A stretch of 6,345 nucleotides of DNA from JBMYQA01 sp049600855 (GTDB taxonomy: Bacteria > Bacteroidota > Bacteroidia > Cytophagales > Flammeovirgaceae). This document shows, piece after piece, positions 1-6,345 of the stretch (the first letter of the stretch is position 1; each line of letters starts with the position of its first letter). The stretch lies in assembly GCA_049600855.1 (NCBI GenBank), contig JBMYQA010000328.1, positions 1 to 6,345 on the forward strand, read 5' to 3'. The notes below the pieces were generated by a model. That model had not been told where the DNA came from. It did not search any database and worked only from the letters and a program-made list of their open reading frames with translations. A program made the translations under genes and the position numbers.

Positions 1-69
1 TAGCTTAAAAATAACCTACTAAAAATACCACATTCATTTTGCTCACCTGCTTAATATTATTGGATTTAC

Positions 70-822
70 TTAAACGTTATCAGAACCAACTTTCGCTGAG
101 AAATACTCGCGGTTCATCATTGCAATATTCGTTAAAGAAATCTCTTTAGGACATTCTGCTGAACAAGCTCCTGTGTTCGTACAAGCGCCAAAGCCTTCTT
201 CATCCATTTGTGCTACCATGGCTTCTACACGCCTTTTACGCTCAGGTTTTCCTTGCGGAAGCATGGCTAATTGAGATACTTTTGCACTTACAAATAGCAT
301 CGCTGATGCATTTTTACAAGCTGCTACACAGGCACCACAGCCAATGCATGTTGCAGAGTTAAATGCTTCGTCTGCCAACTCTTTTCCAATCGGAATTTCA
401 TTTGCATCTCGTGCGTTACCAGTATTCACTGAGATGTATCCACCAGCCTCAATAATTCGGTCAAATGCACTTCGATCAACCGTCAGGTCTTTGATTACAG
501 GAAATGCTTTTGCTCTCCACGGTTCAATGTAGATGGTGTCGCCATCTTTGAACGAACGCATGTGTAATTGACACGTAGTTACAGCAGCATCAGGGCCATG
601 AGGTTGACCATTGATAAATAAGCTGCACATGCCACAGATACCTTCGCGGCAATCGTGATCAAATGCTACAGGCTCCTCACCTTTCTCCAATAATTGCTCA
701 TTCAACACATCCAACATCTCTAGGAAAGACATATGTTCACTGATGTCATTCAACGGATATTCTACGATTTTACCCGCTGATTTTGCATCTTTTTGTCTCC
801 ATATTTTTAGCGTAAGCTTCAT
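70..822 (-). CDS. sdhB: Succinate dehydrogenase / fumarate reductase iron-sulfur subunit
   Basis: This is the electron-transfer subunit of complex II (250 aa). It carries electrons from the FAD of SdhA to the hemes and quinone of SdhC, on the cytoplasmic face of the inner membrane. The N-terminal ferredoxin-like domain (about 1-105) holds the [2Fe-2S] ligands C58, C63 and C66 in DCREGICGMC, plus C84. The C66-C84 spacing is longer than in E. coli SdhB, and I believe this is usual for the type B enzymes. The C-terminal domain has CIGCGACVAAC (C159, C162, C165, C169) and C214, C220, C224-Pro. By analogy with the family, C159/C162/C165/C224 bind [4Fe-4S] and C169/C214/C220 bind [3Fe-4S]. All expected cysteines are present. 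It is the last gene of the operon, 54 bp after sdhA. No clear Shine-Dalgarno site precedes the ATG, but the start matches the expected N-terminal strand (MKLTLKIWRQ). I see no terminator in the 69 bp left after the stop. Confidence 0.97.
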   Translation of the reverse strand: MKLTLKIWRQKDAKSAGKIVEYPLNDISEHMSFLEMLDVLNEQLLEKGEEPVAFDHDCREGICGMCSLFINGQPHGPDAAVTTCQLHMRSFKDGDTIYIEPWRAKAFPVIKDLTVDRSAFDRIIEAGGYISVNTGNARDANEIPIGKELADEAFNSATCIGCGACVAACKNASAMLFVSAKVSQLAMLPQGKPERKRRVEAMVAQMDEEGFGACTNTGACSAECPKEISLTNIAMMNREYFSAKVGSDNV

Positions 823-876
823 AATCTATGTACAGTTTGAAGAATAGTCATTAATAAATAAACAGATTGACTAGCA

Positions 877-2793
877 CTAGTCTTTGTAGTTACGAGTGGT
901 TAGCTTCACATTTTCGAAAACCAGCTCTTCTTTATGCAATTCTGCTTGCACGTTATCCCCTTTATATTCCCAAGCCGCTACATAAGCATAGTTTTCATCA
1001 TCACGCTTCGCCTCACCACCTTCAGTTTGGCTTTCCTCTCGGAAGTGTCCACCGCAAGACTCACTTCTATTCAAAGCATCATCTACCATCAACTCACCTA
1101 ACTCCATGAAATCAGCAACACGGTAAGCCTTTTCTAAGGTGATATTCAATTCATCATTCGTACCAATAGTTTTCAGATCTTTCCAGAACTCAGCACGTAA
1201 TTCTTGAATTTGTTTCTTCGCAGCTTTCAAGCCATCTTCGGTACGAGACATTCCACAATAGTCCCACATGATTTTACCCAACTCTTTGTGAAAGGTATCT
1301 ACCGTTTTGTTGCCATTAATGCCCAATAATTTTTCTATTCGAGCTTTCACCTCTTCCTCAGCCTTCTTAAACTCAGGGTGACTCGTAGGCACTTTATCGT
1401 AACTCTGACGAGCAAGGTAATCGCCAATGGTATAAGGAATGACAAAGTATCCATCAGCTAAGCCTTGCATTAAAGCACTCGCTCCTAATCGGTTAGCACC
1501 GTGATCGGAGAAATTACATTCTCCAAGTGCATACAAGCCAGGAATATTAGTCATCAAGTTATAATCCACCCAAAGGCCACCCATCGTGTAGTGAACGGCA
1601 GGGTAAATTTTCATAGGAACTTTATAAGGGTTTTCATCTGTAATTTTCTCATACATCTGGAATAAGTTCCCATACTTCGCACGTACCACCTCTTCTGTAT
1701 CTCGTTTGATCGCATCTCGGAAGTCAAGGTAAACGGCCAAGCCAGTAGCACCCACTCCTCTACCCTCATCACACACATATTTTGCATTTCGAGAAGCTAC
1801 GTCACGTGGAACTAAGTTACCAAATGCTGGATATTTACGTTCCAAGTAATAATCCCGCTCTTCTTCTGGAATATCGTTTGGCGCACGTTTATCACCTGCC
1901 TTTTTAGGAACCCATACCCGTCCGTCATTACGCAATGACTCTGACATCAAGGTCAGTTTAGACTGATAGCTACCACTTACAGGAATACATGTTGGGTGAA
2001 TTTGTGTATAGCAAGGATTTGCAAATAAAGCGCCTTTCTTATATGCTCTCCAAGCAGCTGAACCATTGGAGCCCATCGCATTCGTAGACAGGAAGAATAC
2101 ATTACCATACCCTCCAGTAGCCAGTATTACAGCATGGCCTGAGTGCGATTCGATTTTACCAGTAATCAAATTACGCGTAACAATGCCTTTTGCTTCACCA
2201 TCTACCAACACCACATCCATCAACTCGGTACGAGGAAATATTTCTACTTTACCCGCAGCTACTTGTCGTGCCAAAGCACTGTACGCACCTAGCAACAATT
2301 GCTGACCCGTTTGACCACGCGCATAAAAGGTTCTGGATACCTGAGCACCACCAAATGAGCGGTTGTCTAATAAACCTCCATAATCACGCGCAAAAGGAAC
2401 GCCTTGCGCCACACACTGATCAATAATATTGACAGATACCTGAGACAAACGATAGACATTCGCTTCACGCGAACGGTAATCGCCACCTTTTACGGTATCG
2501 TAAAATAATCGGAATACACTATCGCCGTCGTTTTGATAGTTTTTAGCAGCATTGATGCCTCCTTGTGCGGCAATGCTATGCGCACGTCTTGGGCTATCCT
2601 GAAAACAAAAAGCTTTGACATTGTATCCCAGTTCTCCAAGAGAAGCAGCCGCTGAAGCACCAGCTAAGCCTGTACCAACAATGATGATATCGTACTTACG
2701 TTTGTTGGCAGGGTTAACGAGCTTAATGTTGAATTTATGTTTGTCCCACTTTTCCGCTATAGGGCCTTCGGGAATTTTTGAATCTAGTTTCAT
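877..2793 (-). CDS. sdhA: Succinate dehydrogenase / fumarate reductase flavoprotein subunit
   Basis: This is the catalytic subunit of complex II (638 aa), which oxidises succinate to fumarate (TCA cycle) using covalently bound FAD. The Rossmann motif is GTGLAG at residues 40-45 after a beta strand (YDIIIV). H72 in AHSIAAQGG is the expected covalent FAD attachment site. Substrate-site residues recognisable by family motif are H266 (QIHPT), R330 (PRDVASR, the proton-transfer arginine), H401 (VHYTMGG) and R435 (GANRLGAS). The C-terminal helical and capping region includes the conserved RSESCGGHFREE near 577-587. An N-terminal extension of about 33 residues before the FAD fold is, as far as I recall, normal for Bacteroidota homologues. 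The ATG is preceded by AAAGGA only 3 nt away, a weak and closely spaced ribosome site. The gene lies between sdhC and sdhB on the same strand. Sequence alone does not separate dehydrogenase from fumarate reductase use; the operon type permits either direction. Confidence 0.97.
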   Translation of the reverse strand: MKLDSKIPEGPIAEKWDKHKFNIKLVNPANKRKYDIIIVGTGLAGASAAASLGELGYNVKAFCFQDSPRRAHSIAAQGGINAAKNYQNDGDSVFRLFYDTVKGGDYRSREANVYRLSQVSVNIIDQCVAQGVPFARDYGGLLDNRSFGGAQVSRTFYARGQTGQQLLLGAYSALARQVAAGKVEIFPRTELMDVVLVDGEAKGIVTRNLITGKIESHSGHAVILATGGYGNVFFLSTNAMGSNGSAAWRAYKKGALFANPCYTQIHPTCIPVSGSYQSKLTLMSESLRNDGRVWVPKKAGDKRAPNDIPEEERDYYLERKYPAFGNLVPRDVASRNAKYVCDEGRGVGATGLAVYLDFRDAIKRDTEEVVRAKYGNLFQMYEKITDENPYKVPMKIYPAVHYTMGGLWVDYNLMTNIPGLYALGECNFSDHGANRLGASALMQGLADGYFVIPYTIGDYLARQSYDKVPTSHPEFKKAEEEVKARIEKLLGINGNKTVDTFHKELGKIMWDYCGMSRTEDGLKAAKKQIQELRAEFWKDLKTIGTNDELNITLEKAYRVADFMELGELMVDDALNRSESCGGHFREESQTEGGEAKRDDENYAYVAAWEYKGDNVQAELHKEELVFENVKLTTRNYKD

Positions 2794-2896
2794 AAGTCCT
2801 TTATTTATGTATTGGCCACTTTAATCACTCTTAAATTAGCTTGTGAGCTTAAATTGTTTAAAGTTAAGCCAGAAAAACCACATATTTAAAATCAAT

Positions 2897-3562
2897 CTAA
2901 ACAAATAGACATCCTACTGCGATTACTATAAAACCGAGTGGAATAGCAAAAGCAATGATACTTCCGAAGGTTTTAATAAAAGGCGTGTACTTCACGTGAT
3001 TTAGCCCCAGACTTTGGAAAGCACTTTGGAAACCATGATTCAAATGGAAGGCTAACAACACAAAGGTTAATACATAAATTCCTAAAAATATAGGCTGATC
3101 AAAAGTGGCATGAACCATTGCATACATATCTTTTACCCCAGCCTCATCGAGTGCTACTTCACCAAACTTGTACGAGAACCAAAATTGGTACAAATGCAGT
3201 AACAAGAATAACAAGATGATGAAACCTGTTAATCCCATATTTCGGGAAAACCAAGAACTGTTTGCACTGGCTTTTTCATAAGCGTACTTTACTGGTCGAG
3301 CGCCTCGATTTTTCCTGGTCAGAATTACAGCATTTGCAATGTGCAATACAAACCCCAACACCAAGCCGACTTCCATAATTCGGATGGTCCAGTGTGTAGA
3401 CATAAAAGCAGTGTAGGCATTAAAGGTAGTTCTATCTTTAAATAGAAGGGAAATGTTTCCTGACAAATGGACGACAAGGAATGAAATTAAAAATAATCCC
3501 GTGAGAGACATGATTAATTTCCTTCCTATCGAACTTGTCAATGCATTAGTTAACCAGCTCAT
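2897..3562 (-). CDS. sdhC: Succinate dehydrogenase cytochrome b558-type membrane anchor subunit
   Basis: This is the single-chain membrane anchor of a type B succinate:quinone oxidoreductase (221 aa). It binds two b hemes and the quinone, probably menaquinone. Five hydrophobic segments are visible at about 16-39, 60-82, 109-131, 156-178 and 198-220. The four expected heme-ligand histidines sit in the first four: H32 (VVHLSGN), H74 (LHIANA), H123 (LLHLYQFW) and H173 (FHLNHGFQS). The N-terminal SSIGRKLIMSLTGLFL is typical of the family. Because this one protein replaces SdhC plus SdhD, the absence of sdhD is expected. It is the first gene of the operon, with a Bacteroidota-type promoter candidate about 80-110 bp upstream. 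No Shine-Dalgarno site precedes the ATG, but the family N-terminus begins right there. By eye, position 171 is alanine where Wolinella FrdC has its proton-path glutamate (see findings). Confidence 0.95.
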   Translation of the reverse strand: MSWLTNALTSSIGRKLIMSLTGLFLISFLVVHLSGNISLLFKDRTTFNAYTAFMSTHWTIRIMEVGLVLGFVLHIANAVILTRKNRGARPVKYAYEKASANSSWFSRNMGLTGFIILLFLLLHLYQFWFSYKFGEVALDEAGVKDMYAMVHATFDQPIFLGIYVLTFVLLAFHLNHGFQSAFQSLGLNHVKYTPFIKTFGSIIAFAIPLGFIVIAVGCLFV

Positions 3563-3638
3563 TTAGGTATAGAATTTAGTTTTAGTTTCGTAAAACAAAC
3601 GATTGAAAAGGATTTTCCCACAGATCATGCAGGTTGGT

Positions 3639-3670
3639 CAAAGGTATATGCCAAAGCATTAGTAAACAAA
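3639..3670 (-). promoter_or_regulatory. Predicted Bacteroidota-type promoter for the sdhCAB operon
   Basis: Read on the minus strand, TTTG at 3670-3667 (-33 element) is followed after 20 bp by TACCTTTG at 3646-3639 (-7 element). This matches the Bacteroidota primary sigma consensus TTTG-N(about 19-21)-TAnnTTTG at every defined base. Transcription would start near 3632-3635 and leave an untranslated leader of about 70 nt before sdhC. I found no equally good match in the gaps between sdhC and sdhA or between sdhA and sdhB, which fits a single transcript. The match is by eye and not tested experimentally. Confidence 0.6.
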
Positions 3671-3877
3671 GGGAAATGCCTTTTTTGGAATCTTTCTAAA
3701 TAGTGATAAAAAAAGCCTTAACTCTCTCATAAACTTCAATTTCAGCAAGCAACTTTCTTGCATCATATGACACCGCATCCCAGCATTTCTGAAAACAGTC
3801 CCTAAATGAAATTCCTCCTTTACTAAGTCATACGAATCACCTACTCATTTTTACTACCGACTTCCCAAACATTCCGA

Positions 3878-3885
3878 TAAGTTTG
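3878..3885 (+). promoter_or_regulatory. Possible -7 promoter element for the DUF4139 gene
   Basis: TAAGTTTG matches the Bacteroidota -7 consensus TAnnTTTG exactly and lies 77 bp before the ATG at 3963. No TTTG lies at the expected distance upstream; only a T-run near 3848-3852 is present, with a spacer several bases too long. Support is therefore partial, and a short motif of this kind can arise by chance. Confidence 0.3.
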
Positions 3886-3962
3886 ATTTACAAGAGATTC
3901 ACATCATTAACCCTATAAGCGTATTTAAAACATTCGTTCACCGTTACCTTAAATATATCTTT

Positions 3963-5573
3963 ATGAAACAGCTCATACCCTTTTTCCTATTGTTTGTAAT
4001 CAGCATCAATGGTTTATGCAACTCAACAGTACATTCAACCATTCATGAAGTAATGGTTTATCGTCAAAGTGCAGCGCTCACACGCCAAGCTCAGTTCACC
4101 ACCACGCAAGGCACTCAAAAAGTCATACTCACTGGAATTTCCGTTTTTGCCGTTCCTTCAAGTTTTACGGTACACCTAAAAAGTTCGTCTGGCAAGTTAC
4201 TTTCAGCTACTTATAAAAAGACTTTTTTGCTTCAAGAAGTTGATCCCAAGCAAAAAGCATTAAAAGATCAGCTACAAAGTCAGATCAATCAGATCAATCA
4301 TCAACTCGCTGCTATTCATGACCAGCAAACTATCTTAAAAGGTATGGAAAAGATTTTGGATAAAAATATTGACCTTGGTAGAAGTTCATCAGGTTTTACA
4401 CCTGCACAAGTCATCGAATTAAGCAATAACTATCAAGAAAAATACCTGCAAATCAAGACAGAGTTAAGAACATTAGCTCAACAAGCAACAACACTAAAAA
4501 ACGATAAGAATCGCATTACAAAACAGGTTAAGGAAATCAAAACGCAAGACACGACAATTCCTACTAGTAATATGGAGATTGAGCTCTATTCAACTAGTAG
4601 AGAAAAGGTAACCATTACTTGTAAGTATGTAGTGAAAAATGCAGGCTGGAAACCATCTTACGAGTTAAGGGCTAAAAGTATTGCGAACGATGTGCAGTTA
4701 ACCTATAAAGCACATGTTTTCCAAAATACTGCACAAAATTGGGATGGCGTAAAAATGACCATTTCTACAGGGAGTCCGTCTATAGACAATAGCCGTCCTA
4801 TATTAAACCCATTAATCGCTCAAATTTCACAATATCGCGCTAACAATCAGTCTTATAAAGTGGAGAGTTATAATTTAAACTTAAGAACTACAAATTTAGC
4901 CTATGCTTCTTCTAGTAACGCAAAAGTGTCAAGTAATATTCCTACTCATTCCATCGCTAGTCAACTGAACATCGAATATCCCATCGCGAACAAACAAACG
5001 GTGAATAGCGATAACCAAGCTCATATTATGACTTTAAAAAATTACCAATTACCTACCGAATACATTTATCATGCTGTTCCCAAATTAAATAAAGGCGCGT
5101 TTTTATTAGCAAAAATAAGCGGCTGGCACAAACATCACTTGGATTATGGCACTGCTGCTGTCTTTTTTGAGAATGCTTATGTGGGGCAATCTTCCATTCA
5201 CCCAGACATTGCATCAGATACGCTACTCGTTTCGATGGGCAGAGATGCTAATATTTTGGTAAATCGAACATTAGTTGAGACCTCCAGCACTTCTAAATTC
5301 ATTGGAAGTACAAAGAAGGAAACCCTGAGTTATGAAATATCCATTACCAATAACAAATCAGTTCCCATAGCAATTGAGGTTTTAGATCAAATCCCCATTT
5401 CAAATAACAAACTCATTGAAATCAGTTTAGATCAGAAAGGTTCAGCATCTTATTTAGAAGCATTTGGCAGGCTCCTTTGGAATTTAAAAATTAAACCAGG
5501 CAAAACCAAAACGGAAAAGTTTACCTACACGGTAAAGTCGCCCAAGAAGGAATATGTAGTGGGAATTAAATAA
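3963..5573 (+). CDS. Exported DUF4140/DUF4139 (MuiA-like) family protein
   Basis: This 536-aa protein resembles the 'mucoidy inhibitor MuiA family' (DUF4140 at the N-terminus, DUF4139 at the C-terminus). The molecular function of that family is not established. A signal peptide is evident: MK, a hydrophobic stretch at about 4-15, and likely cleavage around 19-20. C19 is preceded by NGL, a poor lipobox, so I do not call it a lipoprotein. Residues about 24-90 form the DUF4140-like beta region (VMVYRQSAALTRQAQF). Residues about 95-195 are rich in Q, K, E and L and look like a helical, coiled-coil segment. DUF4139 hallmarks follow: AGWKPSYELRA (227-237), NWDGVKMTISTGSP (259-272), YHAVPKLNKGAFLLAKISGW (369-388), VGQSSI (407-412), VLDQIPIS (473-480) and WNLKIKPGKTKTEKFTYTV (506-524). 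The Q/N/S-rich stretch at about 290-335 is the least family-like and is probably a linker. The length fits the family. The start is chosen because the signal peptide begins directly at this ATG; no Shine-Dalgarno site is visible. It is a single-gene unit, divergent from sdhC and convergent with the T9SS gene. Confidence 0.85.
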   Translation: MKQLIPFFLLFVISINGLCNSTVHSTIHEVMVYRQSAALTRQAQFTTTQGTQKVILTGISVFAVPSSFTVHLKSSSGKLLSATYKKTFLLQEVDPKQKALKDQLQSQINQINHQLAAIHDQQTILKGMEKILDKNIDLGRSSSGFTPAQVIELSNNYQEKYLQIKTELRTLAQQATTLKNDKNRITKQVKEIKTQDTTIPTSNMEIELYSTSREKVTITCKYVVKNAGWKPSYELRAKSIANDVQLTYKAHVFQNTAQNWDGVKMTISTGSPSIDNSRPILNPLIAQISQYRANNQSYKVESYNLNLRTTNLAYASSSNAKVSSNIPTHSIASQLNIEYPIANKQTVNSDNQAHIMTLKNYQLPTEYIYHAVPKLNKGAFLLAKISGWHKHHLDYGTAAVFFENAYVGQSSIHPDIASDTLLVSMGRDANILVNRTLVETSSTSKFIGSTKKETLSYEISITNNKSVPIAIEVLDQIPISNNKLIEISLDQKGSASYLEAFGRLLWNLKIKPGKTKTEKFTYTVKSPKKEYVVGIK

Positions 5574-5606
5574 AGAACTTGCCTGATAATTAATCACTCA
5601 CTTTAC

Positions 5607-5642
5607 AAAAAAACTCCTAGTCCGCAAATGCAGACTAGGAGT
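5607..5642 (-). terminator. Intrinsic terminator of the T9SS cargo gene, possibly bidirectional
   Basis: Two perfect 10-bp arms, ACTCCTAGTC (5613-5622) and GACTAGGAGT (5633-5642), enclose a 10-nt loop that can itself form GCA/TGC pairs. On the minus strand the stem runs directly into seven T residues (the A-run at 5607-5613 on plus), the classic form of a Rho-independent terminator, 54 bp after the stop of the minus-strand gene. On the plus strand the same hairpin lies 39 bp after the DUF4139 stop but is followed only by a weak T-rich stretch, so termination there is less certain. A smaller hairpin, TAAGCC/GGCTTA at 5663-5681 with a 7-nt loop, lies nearer the minus-strand stop and has no T-tract. 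Confidence 0.8.
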
Positions 5643-5695
5643 ACTAACAATTTTACTAGATTTAAGCCAAGTTAAGGCTTAGCGGGTCATATATC

Positions 5696-6345
5696 TTATT
5701 TTACTACTAGTTTCGATGATTTTTGAACACCTTCACCCGTGGTTACAGCGATCAAGTAAACACCAGAATTCAAGTTTTGTAAGCCGATTTGCGCTTCAAT
5801 AGCACCTGAAACTTTAGTGAACGCTTGCTTCTGAACTTCTCTTCCTTGCATATCAAATACTTGGATATTTACATCCGTAGTATTCTGAAGTGTTACACGC
5901 ACGGTAGAAGAAACCTCTGCTGGGTTAGGGAATACATTCATGTCGAAGTCACTAGAACCAATCACAGCTTGACGAGTCGTGCTGTTTACACAGAAGTTAG
6001 TGGTTTCTGAAGAACCAAATGAGCCACCAGAAGCTAACGTAGTACTGCCACTTGTTACGGTGTATGAACCATTGCCAAAAGAACAGCAAATACCATCACC
6101 ATAAGCATCGGTGATTACGAAGTCGTAGCAACCATCTGCTAAATCTACATTTACATTAATTGTTGAACCATCAGGCTGAGAAGCATAAGTTCCTCCTGAA
6201 GCTACTACAGTTGATCCACTTCTAATCTCCCATGCAGTTTCTTCTGGGTAGTTATCAAAGGTGATAGATACATTTACAGCTGTGGTGCCTCCACCACCTC
6301 CGCCTCCACCACCAGAGGTAGAAACGCTGATGTTATCTACAGCAA
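5696..6345 (-). CDS. C-terminal part of a secreted T9SS type A sorting-domain protein (5' end outside window)
   Basis: The minus-strand frame is open from the window edge to the TAA at 5696-5698, giving 215 visible residues with the start beyond the window. A GTG at 5963-5965 could pass for a start, but it lies mid-protein and is not the real one. In order: AVDNISVST (1-9), likely the end of an upstream beta-sandwich domain; a run of nine glycines (11-19), a linker; a beta-rich domain (about 22-119) with ITFDNYPEETAWEI, LADGCYDFVITDAYGDGICC and four cysteines (C72, C86, C87, C118); then a T9SS type A sorting domain (about 132-215) starting at FDMNVFPNPA and ending SSKLVVK. In this family the C-terminal domain directs passage through the outer membrane and is then usually removed, leaving the protein released or anchored at the surface. 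The DAYGDGICC loop resembles a metal-binding turn, which is inference only. I recall similar middle domains in secreted Bacteroidota proteases and adhesins, so the catalytic part, if any, lies upstream and cannot be named here. Confidence 0.88.
   Translation of the reverse strand, partial: AVDNISVSTSGGGGGGGGGTTAVNVSITFDNYPEETAWEIRSGSTVVASGGTYASQPDGSTINVNVDLADGCYDFVITDAYGDGICCSFGNGSYTVTSGSTTLASGGSFGSSETTNFCVNSTTRQAVIGSSDFDMNVFPNPAEVSSTVRVTLQNTTDVNIQVFDMQGREVQKQAFTKVSGAIEAQIGLQNLNSGVYLIAVTTGEGVQKSSKLVVK

Larger units (their letters stand above)
3563..3962. other. Divergent intergenic region between sdhC and the DUF4139 gene
   Basis: This 400-bp stretch has no convincing gene. It holds the sdh promoter candidate (3639-3670) and a weaker plus-strand promoter candidate (3878-3885). 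On the minus strand, a 43-codon stop-free stretch at 3699-3827 reads like protein but has no usable start codon and two in-frame TGA codons just upstream (see findings). An overlapping frame gives a 39-codon ATG ORF (3659-3778) with basic, unremarkable content. I see no tRNA, riboswitch or repeat array here. Confidence 0.6.

Noticed and set aside
5..37. A 10-codon ORF (MNVVFLVGYF) after sdhB on the minus strand, with AGGTGAG upstream
   Set aside because: It is too short to support. The purine-rich site is probably chance, and nothing else suggests translation.
344..2824. Several plus-strand ORFs of 60-80 codons opposite sdhB and sdhA
   Set aside because: They lie antisense inside strongly conserved enzyme genes and have no protein-like motifs. 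They are shadows of the real coding strand.
2830..2855. Direct repeat CTTAAATT (2830-2837, 2848-2855) flanking AGCT-TGTG-AGCT
   Set aside because: Eight-base AT-rich repeats and a 4-bp palindrome are too weak to call an operator or terminator.
2836..2883. A 15-codon ORF (MWFFWLNFKQFKLTS) in the sdhC-sdhA gap
   Set aside because: It has no ribosome site and an odd aromatic-rich composition, and a short ORF like this is expected by chance in a 103-bp AT-rich gap.
3651..3686. Plus-strand hairpin-like stretch (CCAAAGCATT with AATGCC) followed by TTTTTT
   Set aside because: The pairing needs a bulge and a long loop, and no plus-strand gene ends here, so a terminator is not supported.
3659..3778. 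A 39-codon ATG ORF on the minus strand upstream of sdhC
   Set aside because: It has no ribosome site at a useful distance, its content is basic and low-information, it has no family resemblance, and its end overlaps the predicted -33 box of the sdh promoter.
5696..5965. A separate 89-aa gene starting at GTG 5963-5965 (minus)
   Set aside because: The frame stays open to the window edge, and the upstream residues form a coherent secreted domain. The GTG is an internal valine.
1..6345. Mobile element, CRISPR array, tRNA/rRNA or defence system
   Set aside because: I saw no transposase, terminal repeats, spaced direct repeats, cloverleaf folds or defence-family motifs on either strand.

Overview
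The window looks like chromosomal DNA from a member of the Bacteroidota. Four things point there. The last gene ends in a type IX secretion (T9SS) type A sorting domain. The succinate dehydrogenase is the three-gene type B form in the order sdhC-sdhA-sdhB. Promoter-like sites fit the TTTG / TAnnTTTG consensus of that phylum. Most genes also lack a good Shine-Dalgarno site. The class cannot be fixed from this sequence alone.

Layout. Positions 70-3562 (minus strand) hold a complete succinate:quinone oxidoreductase (complex II) operon. It reads sdhC (di-heme cytochrome b membrane anchor), sdhA (flavoprotein), sdhB (iron-sulfur protein), with gaps of 103 and 54 bp. No sdhD is present or expected for this type. 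Positions 3563-3962 are a 400-bp divergent intergenic region with a good promoter candidate for the sdh operon and a weaker one for the plus-strand gene. Positions 3963-5573 (plus) encode an exported protein of the DUF4140/DUF4139 (MuiA-like) family, whose biochemical function is unknown. Positions 5574-5695 separate two convergent genes and hold a strong hairpin with a T-tract in the minus-strand direction. Positions 5696-6345 (minus) are the C-terminal 215 codons of a secreted T9SS cargo protein; its N-terminus lies beyond the window.

How the genes relate. The three sdh products form one membrane complex that oxidises succinate to fumarate in the cytoplasm and passes electrons via FAD, three Fe-S clusters and two b hemes to the quinone pool. 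The DUF4139 protein and the T9SS cargo are envelope or secreted proteins in separate transcription units. Nothing in the sequence ties them functionally to complex II.

I see no mobile element, CRISPR array, tRNA, rRNA or defence system. This is mostly an ordinary core region. The points worth a second look are the operon promoter, the truncated secreted protein with its repeated motif and poly-glycine linker, the anchor subunit's lack of a Wolinella-type proton-path glutamate, and a possible relic reading frame upstream of sdhC.
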